Origin: Rickettsiales endosymbiont of Stachyamoeba lipophora
GTDB taxonomy: Bacteria > Pseudomonadota > Alphaproteobacteria > Rickettsiales > 33-17
DNA length: 64,000 bases
Reading direction: 5' to 3'
Assembly (NCBI RefSeq): GCF_003932735.1
Contig: NZ_CP033611.1
Span: 310,001 to 374,000, forward strand
Below are positions 55,266 through 64,000 of this stretch, one piece after another; the first letter of the stretch is position 1, and the number at the start of each line of letters is the position of its first letter. The position numbers were made by a program, and so were the translations under genes. The notes under the pieces were generated by a model. The model was not told the origin of the DNA. It was given only the letters and a program-made list of their open reading frames with translations, and made no database searches.

Positions 55266-56751
55266 ATTTAACCTTAGTATAAGCACTATTAGTGCTAGAT
55301 TTATTAAGTTGAAGTTTTTTCAATAATAGTTTTTTTTTAGTATGAGTCCAGCCCCCTGATTCACCTAACAGATAATGAGAGATAACTAAAAATATCAGAT
55401 TAACAAGCATGCCAGGAACCAGGCTATCTATTGTTATAATAGGTTGGATAAACGCTTTCCAAATGATCACAGTTAAAAAGCCTGCGGCCATGCCAATTAA
55501 CACACATCTGGTAGAAGTTCTAAAACCTAAAATGGCAAGTAAAAGCGGAATGGTTACAATTGGTTTATAAAAATTAGCTTGCAATAACAGCAACTCAAGC
55601 AAATTAGTTGCAGAAAGCGCCAATATAACCGCAAAAGTTCCAATAAAGGCCGCAAAAACCCTTATAAATAACAATTCATTTTTAATTTTTATATTTAATG
55701 ATTTACAAAAATCATTCACAAAAATTACTGATCCAGTGTTAATCCAAGAATCAGCTGTGGACATGATCATTGCCATAATCCCTGCAATGGCCAACCAGCC
55801 TTTAAGGCCAATAGTGCTGTAAAGATCTAACACATATATTGCTATATTATTAGGATCTAAATTAAGGTTATGAGATAATACTATAAAACCAATAAAGCAG
55901 ATAAATATATGAATGAATAATACTATGATAGCGGCCCTAGTAAAAGCCTGCGAGATTTGCGTAAGGTTTTTTGCCATCAATATTCGCTGAAAAATGGTAG
56001 AGCTTGAACTGGGTATTGCACAGTATATAAATAGAGTTAGATATTCCCAAAATTTAAGCTGATGAAAATTAAATATTTTGCCTAAATCAAAATTAGGATT
56101 AGTCTGCCAGGTACTGATAATTAATTCTTTATCGCCTAAAAACTGCCAAACAAACAACGTAAATAAGGGGATAAATATTATGAAAATAATAAATTGCAGT
56201 ACATCAGTAAATGTAATCGCCCTTATTCCGCCAAAAGCAGCATAAGCAATTACTACAAAGCTACTAACAATAACGGCATAGACACTACCCACCCCTAAAA
56301 AATGGCTAAAAATAGTTGAAAATACTTTAATTTGCAAAGCGGTCATGCCCACTGCCTGCGCTATTGCAGTAATAGCGGTGATGAGCCTTATATTTTTACC
56401 ATATAAATCACCCATTACTTCTGCAACTGATAATTTGCCTAAAAATTCTTTCATTCTTGGAGCAAATACTAGCCCAATAATGAGAAGATATAAAATAAGC
56501 CCTAAAGAAGAAGTCACATACCACAAACCATTTTTATACACTTCTGAAACCGCAATAGCAAAATAACTACCGCTAATCCAGGTGGCAACAATGGCGGCGG
56601 TTAAAGTTCCGGTAGTAAAATCCCTGTTACCAATGGCATATTCTTTAAGAGTAGCAACACTGCGCCCAGCATATAGGCCAACCAATAAATTTATAAGTAG
56701 AAAAACTATTATTATCAGCCCATCTACATTAAAAAATTTAATTGATTCCAT
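55255..56751 (-). CDS. Sodium:solute symporter (SSF family)
   Basis: The 498-residue protein is an SLC5/SSF-type secondary transporter with about 13 helices, including ATWISGSYFAIAVSEVYKNG and the core MIMSTADSWINTGSVIFVNDF. By eye roughly two thirds of its residues equal those of the N-terminal half of the kinase fusion downstream, so the two arose by duplication. The substrate cannot be told from the sequence (proline, pantothenate and other small solutes are family possibilities). It is translated just before the fusion gene and probably co-transcribed with it. Confidence 0.9.
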   Translation of the reverse strand: MESIKFFNVDGLIIIVFLLINLLVGLYAGRSVATLKEYAIGNRDFTTGTLTAAIVATWISGSYFAIAVSEVYKNGLWYVTSSLGLILYLLIIGLVFAPRMKEFLGKLSVAEVMGDLYGKNIRLITAITAIAQAVGMTALQIKVFSTIFSHFLGVGSVYAVIVSSFVVIAYAAFGGIRAITFTDVLQFIIFIIFIPLFTLFVWQFLGDKELIISTWQTNPNFDLGKIFNFHQLKFWEYLTLFIYCAIPSSSSTIFQRILMAKNLTQISQAFTRAAIIVLFIHIFICFIGFIVLSHNLNLDPNNIAIYVLDLYSTIGLKGWLAIAGIMAMIMSTADSWINTGSVIFVNDFCKSLNIKIKNELLFIRVFAAFIGTFAVILALSATNLLELLLLQANFYKPIVTIPLLLAILGFRTSTRCVLIGMAAGFLTVIIWKAFIQPIITIDSLVPGMLVNLIFLVISHYLLGESGGWTHTKKKLLLKKLQLNKSSTNSAYTKVKYEF

Positions 56752-56860
56752 ATGTCTAAAAATATAATTAACAATATATTATTAATTATATTTTTATTGA
56801 AATTTTGTAAATAGAGAATGAGTATTTTTATTAATTACGTGAAATATTATAATATTTCAT

Positions 56861-57214
56861 CTAAGCAGTTTCTAAAGCCTGATTAGTTTCAGCTATGTTT
56901 TCTTCAGTTTTTTTAGCCACAACATCATCTTGATTAGTAGGCTGGTTTTCATTGCTATTTCGTGCAGATTCTTGAGTTTTAGGTTTGTTATAAGATTTAC
57001 GGTTTACGTCATTAAGGATGCGCGTATAATGATCAGCATGCTGAAAACAATTTTCTGCTGCCACTCTATCTCCTTGGGCAATCATGTCTCTAGCCAGATC
57101 TAAGTAATTCTGCCTAGCAGATTTAGCTTTTTCATAATATTTTTGCCCCATATATGCATTATTATCATCATGCTCATGATAACTTTTTGAATAACTTTTA
57201 TGTCTTTTTTTCAT
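56861..57214 (-). CDS. DUF4167 protein
   Basis: The 117-residue protein has the DUF4167 pattern: a basic start ([12 protein letters not shown]), then KYYEKAKSARQNYLDLARDMIAQGDRVAAENCFQHADHYTRIL, written here from 57140 to 57020, and a low-complexity Asn/Gln/Glu tail. It is common in alphaproteobacteria next to prmC, exactly as here (four-base overlap, ATGA). Function is unknown; a ribosome or RNA link has been supposed from the neighbourhood. Confidence 0.85.
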   Translation of the reverse strand: MKKRHKSYSKSYHEHDDNNAYMGQKYYEKAKSARQNYLDLARDMIAQGDRVAAENCFQHADHYTRILNDVNRKSYNKPKTQESARNSNENQPTNQDDVVAKKTEENIAETNQALETA

Positions 57215-58101
57215 ACAATCCCTTTGGTTTTTGAAAAAGCAATTACACGCGTAACATCATTTAGATCACTATATGAATTTTCATGTTTAAAATCGGAATT
57301 TTGTTCGATTATAGTAATCACATCTTGTTCTTGATTAATACCTATCTCACAAACAAAATAAGCACCTAAATTTGTAATATAGTTTAAATTGTTAGCGATT
57401 AAACAATAACAGTCAAGCCCATTTTCACCACCATCTAATGCTAGCATCGGATCAAATTCTTTTACTTCCTTTTGTAAATCGGCAATAACATCGCTTTTAA
57501 TATAAGGTGGATTGCTAACCACCAAATCAAATTTTTCAGTAATATTTTCTAACCAGTTATTAATTTTAAACTTAGCCCTATCTTCTAGTTTTAAATTTTT
57601 AGCATTAAGCTTAGCAACGTTTAATGCTTGCTCACTAAGATCAATTCCTACTCCTGTAGCATGAGGAAATTCATGCAGCAACGATAATAAAATGCATCCT
57701 GATCCCACCCCTAAATCTAAAATACTAAGGCTTTCGTTGGTTTTGTTTTTCAGCAGCTTGCACACATTTTCAATTAAACACTCGGTATCCGGACGAGGAT
57801 CCAACACATGTTCATTAACTATAAATTCATCTTGCCAGAAAAATTTCTTGCCCGTTATCTTAGAAATTGGTTTACCGTTTAACCGTTGCTCTATTAAATC
57901 AGCAAGCTTGTTGGCTTGTAGCTCACTTAGGCTGGTTTTATGATTTTTAATAAGCTCTTCAATTGAGAACGAACTTACTTCCATCAGCAATAGTCTTGCA
58001 TCTAAATTAGGAGAAGCTATTGCGGCGTTTTTAAGAAGATTAGTTGTAAATTTCAACAAATAATCAATATCATATTGCTTCGGATAGTTTGATTGCTTCA
58101 T
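57211..58101 (-). CDS. prmC: Release factor glutamine methyltransferase PrmC
   Basis: PrmC methylates the Gln of the GGQ motif in RF1 and RF2. The 296-residue protein has an N-terminal helical domain, [14 protein letters not shown], the SAM-binding [16 protein letters not shown] (about 122), and the catalytic NPPY at about 197. The start lies 32 bases inside prfA, its substrate's gene, and the end overlaps DUF4167 by four; the three form one coupled unit. Confidence 0.95.
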   Translation of the reverse strand: MKQSNYPKQYDIDYLLKFTTNLLKNAAIASPNLDARLLLMEVSSFSIEELIKNHKTSLSELQANKLADLIEQRLNGKPISKITGKKFFWQDEFIVNEHVLDPRPDTECLIENVCKLLKNKTNESLSILDLGVGSGCILLSLLHEFPHATGVGIDLSEQALNVAKLNAKNLKLEDRAKFKINNWLENITEKFDLVVSNPPYIKSDVIADLQKEVKEFDPMLALDGGENGLDCYCLIANNLNYITNLGAYFVCEIGINQEQDVITIIEQNSDFKHENSYSDLNDVTRVIAFSKTKGIV

Positions 58102-59143
58102 CTTCTGTTCTTAATGCTTCTATTAATTCGTCTAGTTCGCCTTGCTCTAAAATTTCTTGAATTTTATGTAAAGTAAGGTTGATACGATGATCGGTAATTC
58201 TCCCTTGGGGGAAATTATAAGTTCTAATTCGTTCAGAACGGTCTCCTGATCCTACTTGGCCTTTTCTTTGAGCGGCACGCTCTTTATCTTTTTGCTCACG
58301 CTCATGCTCATATAGCCTGGCCATCAACACCTTCATCGCTTTAGCACGATTCTTATGCTGAGACTTTTCATCTTGCATAGCTACGGTAATACCGGTAGGA
58401 ATATGTACAATTCTAACCGCACTTTCGGTGGTGTTCACGTGCTGACCACCAGCACCACTTGCGCGATAAACGTCGATACGCAGATCTTTTTCTTCGATCT
58501 TAATATCCACCTCTTCTACTGCCGGCAATACTGCTACGGTGGCTGCTGAAGTATGGATACGCCCACTAGATTCAGTTTCAGGCACTCTTTGCACCCGATG
58601 CACACCAGATTCAAATTTAAGACGAGCAAATACCCCACTGCCTGCAATAGAAGCTGAAGCCTCTTTAAGTCCACCCATACCAGTATCAGAAATTTCTAAA
58701 ACCTCAAATCTCCATCCTCTGATATCCGCATAACGTTGATACATTCTAAAAAGATTTGCTGCAAATAATGCTGCTTCTTCACCACCAGTTCCTGCTCTTA
58801 CCTCAAGAATAGCATTCTTCTCATCATCTTCATCTTTAGGAAGTAGAGAGAGTTTTACCTTTTTTTCTAACGATGGAAACATTCCTTCAAGCTCTAACAA
58901 TTCATCTAAAGTAAATTGCTTCATCTCTCTATCAAGTGAAGGATCTTTAAGCATTGCCTTTAAATCATCAATCTCTTTTTTAGCTTTGTCATATTCATTA
59001 ATAACCTCAACCATTTGGGATAAATCTGAATATTCTTTAGAGAGCTTGTTAAAATCTTGGCCTGCTATTTCACCACTGGCTAATCTTTCTCCAATAACAT
59101 GATGTTTTTCAATTATTTTTCCTAAGCTTGCTTCAAAACTCAA
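58070..59143 (-). CDS. prfA: Peptide chain release factor 1
   Basis: RF1 reads UAA and UAG and triggers release. The 357-residue protein has the anticodon-like tripeptide region ([14 protein letters not shown]), the GGQ at about 231 in [18 protein letters not shown], and the C-terminal [17 protein letters not shown]; size and motif identify RF1 rather than RF2. It is followed by prmC and starts nine bases after hisS. Confidence 0.97.
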   Translation of the reverse strand: MSFEASLGKIIEKHHVIGERLASGEIAGQDFNKLSKEYSDLSQMVEVINEYDKAKKEIDDLKAMLKDPSLDREMKQFTLDELLELEGMFPSLEKKVKLSLLPKDEDDEKNAILEVRAGTGGEEAALFAANLFRMYQRYADIRGWRFEVLEISDTGMGGLKEASASIAGSGVFARLKFESGVHRVQRVPETESSGRIHTSAATVAVLPAVEEVDIKIEEKDLRIDVYRASGAGGQHVNTTESAVRIVHIPTGITVAMQDEKSQHKNRAKAMKVLMARLYEHEREQKDKERAAQRKGQVGSGDRSERIRTYNFPQGRITDHRINLTLHKIQEILEQGELDELIEALRTEDEAIKLSEAI

Positions 59144-59152
59144 GGTTTTCTC

Positions 59153-60418
59153 CTAATTTCTAAAATTTGCCAGATAATCTATCAATTGGCTTATATTTAC
59201 TACTTCCTCTGTAGAAGCTAATAAATTTTTGACTTTCACTTGATTTTTTTCAAGTTCATCTTTGCCAAAAATAATGGCCGCAACTGCATTTATTTTGTTA
59301 GCAAATTGTAATTTTTTCGCAATATCTTTTTTGTTATAAGGTACTTCGATATAAAAATCTTGCTCTCTTAATACTTTGGCAAGCTTAATTTCAAGTTGCT
59401 TGGCCTCATCCCCAATTGCTGCAATTACAATCGGTTTTTTTGATTTTATATTAATATTACTGCTAAACAACTCTAATAATCTTTCAATTCCTGCTGCAAA
59501 GCCAATCGCCGGTACATCATCACCGCCCATCATTTGGTATAAACCATTATATCTTCCACCTGCAAGAATTGTACCCTGCGCACCAAGTTGCGTAGTAGTA
59601 AATTCAAAAATAGTGTGGTCGTAATAATCTAACCCTCGCACCAATTTATCATTCACCTTATAGCCGATTTCTAAATTATCTAAAAGAGCTAGCACTCGTG
59701 CAAAATACCCTTGAGATTCTTGATCTAGAGAATCAGCAAGAATTGGGGCATTCACTATAATTTTTCTATCACCTTCATCTTTTGAATCTAAAATTCTTAG
59801 TGGATTTTGTATCAACCTCTTTTGACTATCCTCTGAAAGATCGTTTGTGAAATCCTTTAAATATTCTACTAAAGTTTTACGATAACTTGCTCTTGAAATA
59901 CTATTGCCCAATGAGTTGATTTCTAACGTGACATGTTCAAGATTATTTTTTGAAAGCTTGAGCAATATATCATAAGCACAGGAAATAAGCTCTGCATCCA
60001 CGAAAGCATCATTAATGCCTAAAAATTCCACATTTAATTGATGAAATTGCCTAAATCTACCACGTTGGGGCCGTTCATATCTAAAAACTGGTCCATAACT
60101 AAAAAGCTTAAGTGGCAAATGTTGTTTAAATCCATTAGCGAAAAATGCTCGTACCAAGCCTGCAGTAAATTCAGGCCTCAAGGTAAGTAGCTCTCCGCCC
60201 TTATCATTAAGAGTATACATCTCCTTGCCTACCACATCGGAAGTTTCACCAAGGCTTTTAGTAAACACCTCAGCAAATTCAAAAATAGGCGTAGCTAAAT
60301 CTTTACATCCGTAATTTAAGGCAACATTACGCGCTTGAGTTACTAATTCTAAAAATTGTTCAAATTCTTGAGCAAACCAATCTTTAGTGCCCCTAACTGC
60401 CTGCAATTTTTTAGTCAT
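59153..60418 (-). CDS. hisS: Histidyl-tRNA synthetase
   Basis: HisRS charges tRNA-His. The 421-residue class II enzyme has motif 2 YERPQRGRFRQFHQLN (about 113), LVRGLDYYDHTIFEF, and motif 3 AIGFAAGIERLLELF (about 309), then the anticodon-binding domain. The length is close to that of E. coli HisRS (424). It lies between the permease and prfA, with small spacers on both sides. Confidence 0.97.
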   Translation of the reverse strand: MTKKLQAVRGTKDWFAQEFEQFLELVTQARNVALNYGCKDLATPIFEFAEVFTKSLGETSDVVGKEMYTLNDKGGELLTLRPEFTAGLVRAFFANGFKQHLPLKLFSYGPVFRYERPQRGRFRQFHQLNVEFLGINDAFVDAELISCAYDILLKLSKNNLEHVTLEINSLGNSISRASYRKTLVEYLKDFTNDLSEDSQKRLIQNPLRILDSKDEGDRKIIVNAPILADSLDQESQGYFARVLALLDNLEIGYKVNDKLVRGLDYYDHTIFEFTTTQLGAQGTILAGGRYNGLYQMMGGDDVPAIGFAAGIERLLELFSSNINIKSKKPIVIAAIGDEAKQLEIKLAKVLREQDFYIEVPYNKKDIAKKLQFANKINAVAAIIFGKDELEKNQVKVKNLLASTEEVVNISQLIDYLANFRN

Positions 60419-60426
60419 TATAAATA

Positions 60427-61815
60427 CTATTCGGTTAAATTATTTAATTTGCTATTTTTATAGCCATATGCGAAGTAAAAAATAATCCCTAGTACCAGCC
60501 AAACTAAACAAACATCCCAGGTTGTAACTAATAAATCACTTAATAAATACATACATATTATAAACGATAATGGTGCAACAATCCACACTAAAGGACATTT
60601 AAAAGAACGTTGAAATGTTGGTATTTTAATCCTGAATATTAGCACCCCTATTGCTACTGTTAAAAATGATACTAAAATTCCAATACTAGCTAGCTTGCTT
60701 ATAAACTCTAACGGCACCAATCCCGCTACTAATGCAATTATTATTCCAACAAAAACAGTACTAATATAGGGTGTATGATATCTTTTATGAACTACAGATA
60801 ATTTATTAGGAATAAGTCCATCCCGCGCAATAGCAAACAACACTCTTGATTGGCCGAATATTTGTACAATTAAAGAAGTTGTAATCCCAGCAACAGCACC
60901 AACTGCTATAATAATTGCACCATATTTATTACCAATAGCCCGCAATGCATAAGCCATAGGCTCAGCATTATCTAAAGTATAATACGGCACAATTAAAGTT
61001 AAGGAAGCTGAAACGCTCATATATATTAAAATACAAATTAGCAATGATACTATAATCGCTATAGGTAAATCTCTTTTAGGGTTAATACTTTCTTCCGTTG
61101 CGCTAGCTAAAGCATCAAACCCTACATAAGCTAAAATTACCGTAGCAGTGCCAGTTACCAAACCCTTTGCTCCAAAAGGCATGAAATTTTCCCAATATTC
61201 AAAATTTAAATTAGGAAATGCAAACACTACAAACAATATCAGCGCCAAAGTCTTAATTACCACTAATATGATATTTATAATAGAGCTTTCCTTGGTTCCT
61301 TTAATCAAAAGCATTGTCAGCACAAGGGTAATTAATACTGGAGGTAAATTAATAATCCCGCCTTCCCATGGAGTAGTAAGAAAATCTTTAGGAATAAAAA
61401 TTCCATATCCTGATTCAAGTATACCGTTAATATAGCCACCCCACCCTATGGCGATAAGGCTTGAACCGGTGGTATATTCCATCATCATGAACCAAAAAAC
61501 TATCCAAGCAACAATTTCTCCCATTGAGGCATAAGCATAGCTATAAGAACTCCCAGAAGTTGGTATAATTGCTGCAAGCTCCAAGTATAACAATCCGGTT
61601 AGAATACACACAATCCCTGCAAGCAAATAAGAGAGCACTATTGCAGGACCGGCAAATTTTGCGGCAGCAATACCGGTCAGCACAAAGGCGCCCACCCCAA
61701 TAATGGCGCCGATACTTAGCATGGTCAAATCAGTAACAGTAAGGGTTTTTTTAAGGTTATTTTCAACAAATTCGGCTTTAATGGTAGTAAGATCAATTTT
61801 TCTTAACAAACTCAT
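60427..61815 (-). CDS. Amino-acid permease (APC family), copy 2
   Basis: The protein (462 residues from the ATG at 61815, MSLLRKIDLTT) is an APC-family transporter with 12 or more helices: IGAIIGVGAFVLTGIAAAKFAGPAIVLS, spread over 61680-61600, SGSSYSYAYASMGEIVAWI, and FDALASATEES. It starts one base after the stop of the previous permease; a start at 61836 would overlap it by 20. About half of its residues look identical to the first copy by eye. Amino-acid uptake from the host is likely; the substrate cannot be told. Confidence 0.9.
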   Translation of the reverse strand: MSLLRKIDLTTIKAEFVENNLKKTLTVTDLTMLSIGAIIGVGAFVLTGIAAAKFAGPAIVLSYLLAGIVCILTGLLYLELAAIIPTSGSSYSYAYASMGEIVAWIVFWFMMMEYTTGSSLIAIGWGGYINGILESGYGIFIPKDFLTTPWEGGIINLPPVLITLVLTMLLIKGTKESSIINIILVVIKTLALILFVVFAFPNLNFEYWENFMPFGAKGLVTGTATVILAYVGFDALASATEESINPKRDLPIAIIVSLLICILIYMSVSASLTLIVPYYTLDNAEPMAYALRAIGNKYGAIIIAVGAVAGITTSLIVQIFGQSRVLFAIARDGLIPNKLSVVHKRYHTPYISTVFVGIIIALVAGLVPLEFISKLASIGILVSFLTVAIGVLIFRIKIPTFQRSFKCPLVWIVAPLSFIICMYLLSDLLVTTWDVCLVWLVLGIIFYFAYGYKNSKLNNLTE

Positions 61816-61816
61816 A

Positions 61817-63220
61817 TTAGTCGCCACCCGTTTCAAAAATGCTCACTTTATTTAACTCACTATGTTTAATTCCATAAACAAAGTAAAATACTAAAGCAAC
61901 CACCAAACAAAGGATAAAAGCAATACCCACTTCATAGATTAACTTTTGAATAAGATATATGCATGCAATAATTGAAATAGGCGCTATTACAAAAATATAA
62001 GGACACTTAAACGGGCGCTTGACTTCCGGATGCTTAATTCTCATCTTCATAGCAGCAAGTGCTACAAATACAAAAGAGCACAGTACCGAAAGACTGGTTA
62101 TATTATTAATTGTTGCAAGTGGGAAAAAGCCAACAATCAACGCTATTAATGATCCAACGAGCAAAATACCAAATACAGGAGTGGAAAACTTGCTATGAAG
62201 CCGGGCAAGTATCTTAGGCAACAAACCATCACGCGCAATAGAATATAATACTCTTGAGGTTGCATAGATTTGCACAATTAATACAGTAGTCATCCCTGTA
62301 ACAGCTCCTACTGCTACTAGCAATGAACCAATATTACTGCCGGTTTTACGCAATGCATATGCCATGGGTTCTGCATTATTTAATTCAAAATATGGTACTA
62401 TTCCAGTTAAAATACCAGAAACAACCACGTAAATAATACCACTAATGACTAATGAACCGATAATACCAATAGGTAAATCACGGTTAGGATTTTTACACTC
62501 CTCAGCTGCTGTGGCTACCGCATCAAAACCAGTGTAAGCTAAAAATAGCGAGGCCGCACCTACTACCACTCCATCAAATCCAAAAGGCATAAAATTGGCC
62601 CAATTATCCAAATTAAATGAAGGAAGAGCTACCACTATGAAAAATCCAATTGCCGCCATTTTCACAACTACCAAAATAGTGTTTACCAATGCGGACTCTT
62701 TGGTCCCTCTAATAAGCAACAAAGAAATTATTAAAGTAATTATAATCGCTGGCAGATTGATCATCCCACCCTGCTCAGGTATAGCAGTAATAGCCAGTGG
62801 AATATTCACCCCCGCTGCTTGTAAAATACCTATAACATAACCAGACCATCCTACAGCAACTGCAGCCGCACCAAATATTAACATCATGCACACTAAGCAA
62901 CCGACAATCCATGCAAAAACTTCACCAAGTGTAACATAACAATAAGAATACGCACCTCCAGAAGTGGGAATCATCGCTGCAAGCTCAGAATAAGCCAAAG
63001 CTGTAACTATACATACTAAACACGCAATTAAAAATGAAACTGTAATTGCCGGACCTGAATATTTTGCTGCAATGGCTCCGATAATTACAAAAACCCCCAC
63101 TCCAATAATTGCGCCGATACCCATCATAATTAAATCAAAGGCTGAAAGAGTTTTTTTAAGCTCACTTTTTTCAACTGATTTTATAACTGCTTCTAAATTT
63201 TTAATGCGAAAAATATTCAT
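61817..63220 (-). CDS. Amino-acid permease (APC family), copy 1
   Basis: The 467-residue APC transporter has 12 or more helices and the motifs GIGAIIGVGVFVIIGAIAA, SGGAYSYCYVTLGEVFAWI and FDAVATAAEECKNPNRDLP. The last is typical of the cationic-type subfamily (CAT/YfnA-like). It is directly upstream of its paralogue (copy 2), so the pair arose by tandem duplication or is kept as a two-gene uptake unit. The start ATG follows ribosome-like GGGAA. Confidence 0.9.
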   Translation of the reverse strand: MNIFRIKNLEAVIKSVEKSELKKTLSAFDLIMMGIGAIIGVGVFVIIGAIAAKYSGPAITVSFLIACLVCIVTALAYSELAAMIPTSGGAYSYCYVTLGEVFAWIVGCLVCMMLIFGAAAVAVGWSGYVIGILQAAGVNIPLAITAIPEQGGMINLPAIIITLIISLLLIRGTKESALVNTILVVVKMAAIGFFIVVALPSFNLDNWANFMPFGFDGVVVGAASLFLAYTGFDAVATAAEECKNPNRDLPIGIIGSLVISGIIYVVVSGILTGIVPYFELNNAEPMAYALRKTGSNIGSLLVAVGAVTGMTTVLIVQIYATSRVLYSIARDGLLPKILARLHSKFSTPVFGILLVGSLIALIVGFFPLATINNITSLSVLCSFVFVALAAMKMRIKHPEVKRPFKCPYIFVIAPISIIACIYLIQKLIYEVGIAFILCLVVALVFYFVYGIKHSELNKVSIFETGGD

Positions 63221-63387
63221 TTTTTATTCCCTAAATGGAAAATTGATATGGATTTATGATGCCAAAATGATGCCAAAAATCTAAGATGGTAGTTATAAAA
63301 TATTTATAAGGTTTAAGCAACTCTAAAAATCTGGTTAATGATTAACAATCTAAACTTATAAATATTTTACGCTCTCACCTTTTTTGT

Positions 63388-64000
63388 TTAAACAGCTACT
63401 GTATTTTGATTTATACTCTGCTTTTTCTGATTAGATTTAACTTGTTGAGCAAAGCTATGGTTAGATGGAGTAAATTGCAAGGTCGTTTTAACCTCACCCT
63501 GCTTGGCAGCGTTATTGCCAATCTTGTCTTTTTCTTTTCCAACCTCTGTAGCAAATTGCTCCAACACTACGCCCTTACCTTCTAAAGAATGAGCAAATCT
63601 AGTTAATACTGAAGGAACTTCAGGATTACCTTGCTCCCATATTCCTGAGGCCTTAAGTGCTGCAATTCGCCTGTTGGCTTCTTGGTTATGGGCGGTTATC
63701 ACTAAACTTAATTTGTAGGCAATAATAAAAATACTTGTATAAGCTTCTTGCCAATCATCTAATTGTTTTTGAAATACAGGATCTTTCATTATTACTGATT
63801 TTTCAAGCAAAGCAGTCAATCTTTTAATTTCAGCAAATAAATTTCTTCCCACGCCACACAAGAAGATAATATTTTGGCAAGCTTTAAGCTCTTCCTCATT
63901 AATCCCCACATGGCTTTTATACTTATCACACATATCTTGCATTAAATGGAGATTAGGTAAGTTAATACAATCTTTTAGTAATTCAAAATAAATACTAATC
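63388..64000 (-). CDS. Partial unknown protein, open at the window edge
   Basis: The first ATG inside the window (63942) gives 184 residues, but the frame stays open with no stop upstream to base 64000 (…YFELLKDCINLPNLHLMQDM), and that upstream stretch looks coding, so the gene probably starts outside. The visible part has helical segments, a hydrophobic region (about 90-105 of the visible part, SIFIIAYKLSLVITAHNQEA) and a polar tail with KDKIGNNAAKQG and many Gln. No family is recognised. Confidence 0.65.
   Translation of the reverse strand, partial: ISIYFELLKDCINLPNLHLMQDMCDKYKSHVGINEEELKACQNIIFLCGVGRNLFAEIKRLTALLEKSVIMKDPVFQKQLDDWQEAYTSIFIIAYKLSLVITAHNQEANRRIAALKASGIWEQGNPEVPSVLTRFAHSLEGKGVVLEQFATEVGKEKDKIGNNAAKQGEVKTTLQFTPSNHSFAQQVKSNQKKQSINQNTVAV

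Noticed and set aside
1-64000. CRISPR arrays, prophage and insertion sequences
   Set aside because: No regularly spaced repeats, integrase, transposase or phage structural genes were recognised; the broken frames are too degraded to name.

Overview
The window is a strongly AT-rich, densely coded stretch of chromosome from an alphaproteobacterium, most likely a member of the Rickettsiales living inside a eukaryotic host. The evidence is the Isc cluster order iscS-iscU-iscA-hscB-hscA-fdx, the cell-cycle regulator CtrA, CarD, an ELM1-like protein, DUF2125-, DUF4167- and DUF2610-like proteins, the alphaproteobacterial type of dCTP deaminase, and several lineage-specific proteins that may act on a host. 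Transketolase, GAPDH and phosphoglycerate kinase are retained, together with peptidoglycan (murA) and Kdo (kdsB) genes. That points to a less reduced lineage, such as a protist symbiont of Midichloriaceae type, rather than Rickettsia itself; this placement is inference.

Layout. 1-7494 (+): the end of iscS, then iscU, iscA, hscB, hscA, fdx, a DUF2125-like protein and alaS, tightly packed. 7484-10338 (+): comEC followed by a type IV prepilin-like gene. 10339-19715: an accessory island on the minus strand with a secreted cysteine-rich protein of 816 residues, a giant protein of 1515 residues and a DUF1189 membrane protein, with low-coding-density spacers between them. 19841-29528 (+): tkt, gap, pgk, an unknown gene, a large flavin/iron-sulfur oxidoreductase, rlmE and an ELM1-like gene. 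29649-30380 (-): ctrA, divergent from folC (+). 31929-33826 (-): a broken gene and a coiled-coil protein of 463 residues that share the same ribosome-binding leader. 34024-39570: rluC-type gene (-), then kdsB, carD, a single-domain response regulator, mtaB and ftsY (+). 39571-40541: a long spacer with an orphan terminator.

40542-43780: a minus-strand group (znuA, membrane protein, DUF2610, and a Ser/Pro-rich gene interrupted by one stop codon), with znuC divergent from znuA. 43951-44340 (+): a small repeat protein. 44406-50951 (-): yggT, lolA, ftsK, infA, hslO, murA and dcd. 51171-51575 (+): a small unknown protein; then tRNA-Glu (-). 52419-63220 (-): a transporter-histidine kinase fusion beside its transporter paralogue, DUF4167, prmC, prfA, hisS and two tandem amino-acid permeases. 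The window ends in a minus-strand gene open at the edge.

The conserved genes cover iron-sulfur assembly, translation (alaS, hisS, infA, prfA/prmC, rlmE, mtaB, tRNA-Glu), envelope biogenesis (murA, kdsB, lolA), division and DNA segregation (ftsK, ctrA), zinc uptake, and uptake of host nutrients. Most likely to repay study: the 816- and 1515-residue proteins, the stop-interrupted gene at 40542-41357, the symporter-kinase/symporter pair, the frameshifted gene at 31929-32235, and the znuA/znuC start codons that overlap in one CATG. No CRISPR array, prophage or intact insertion sequence was seen.
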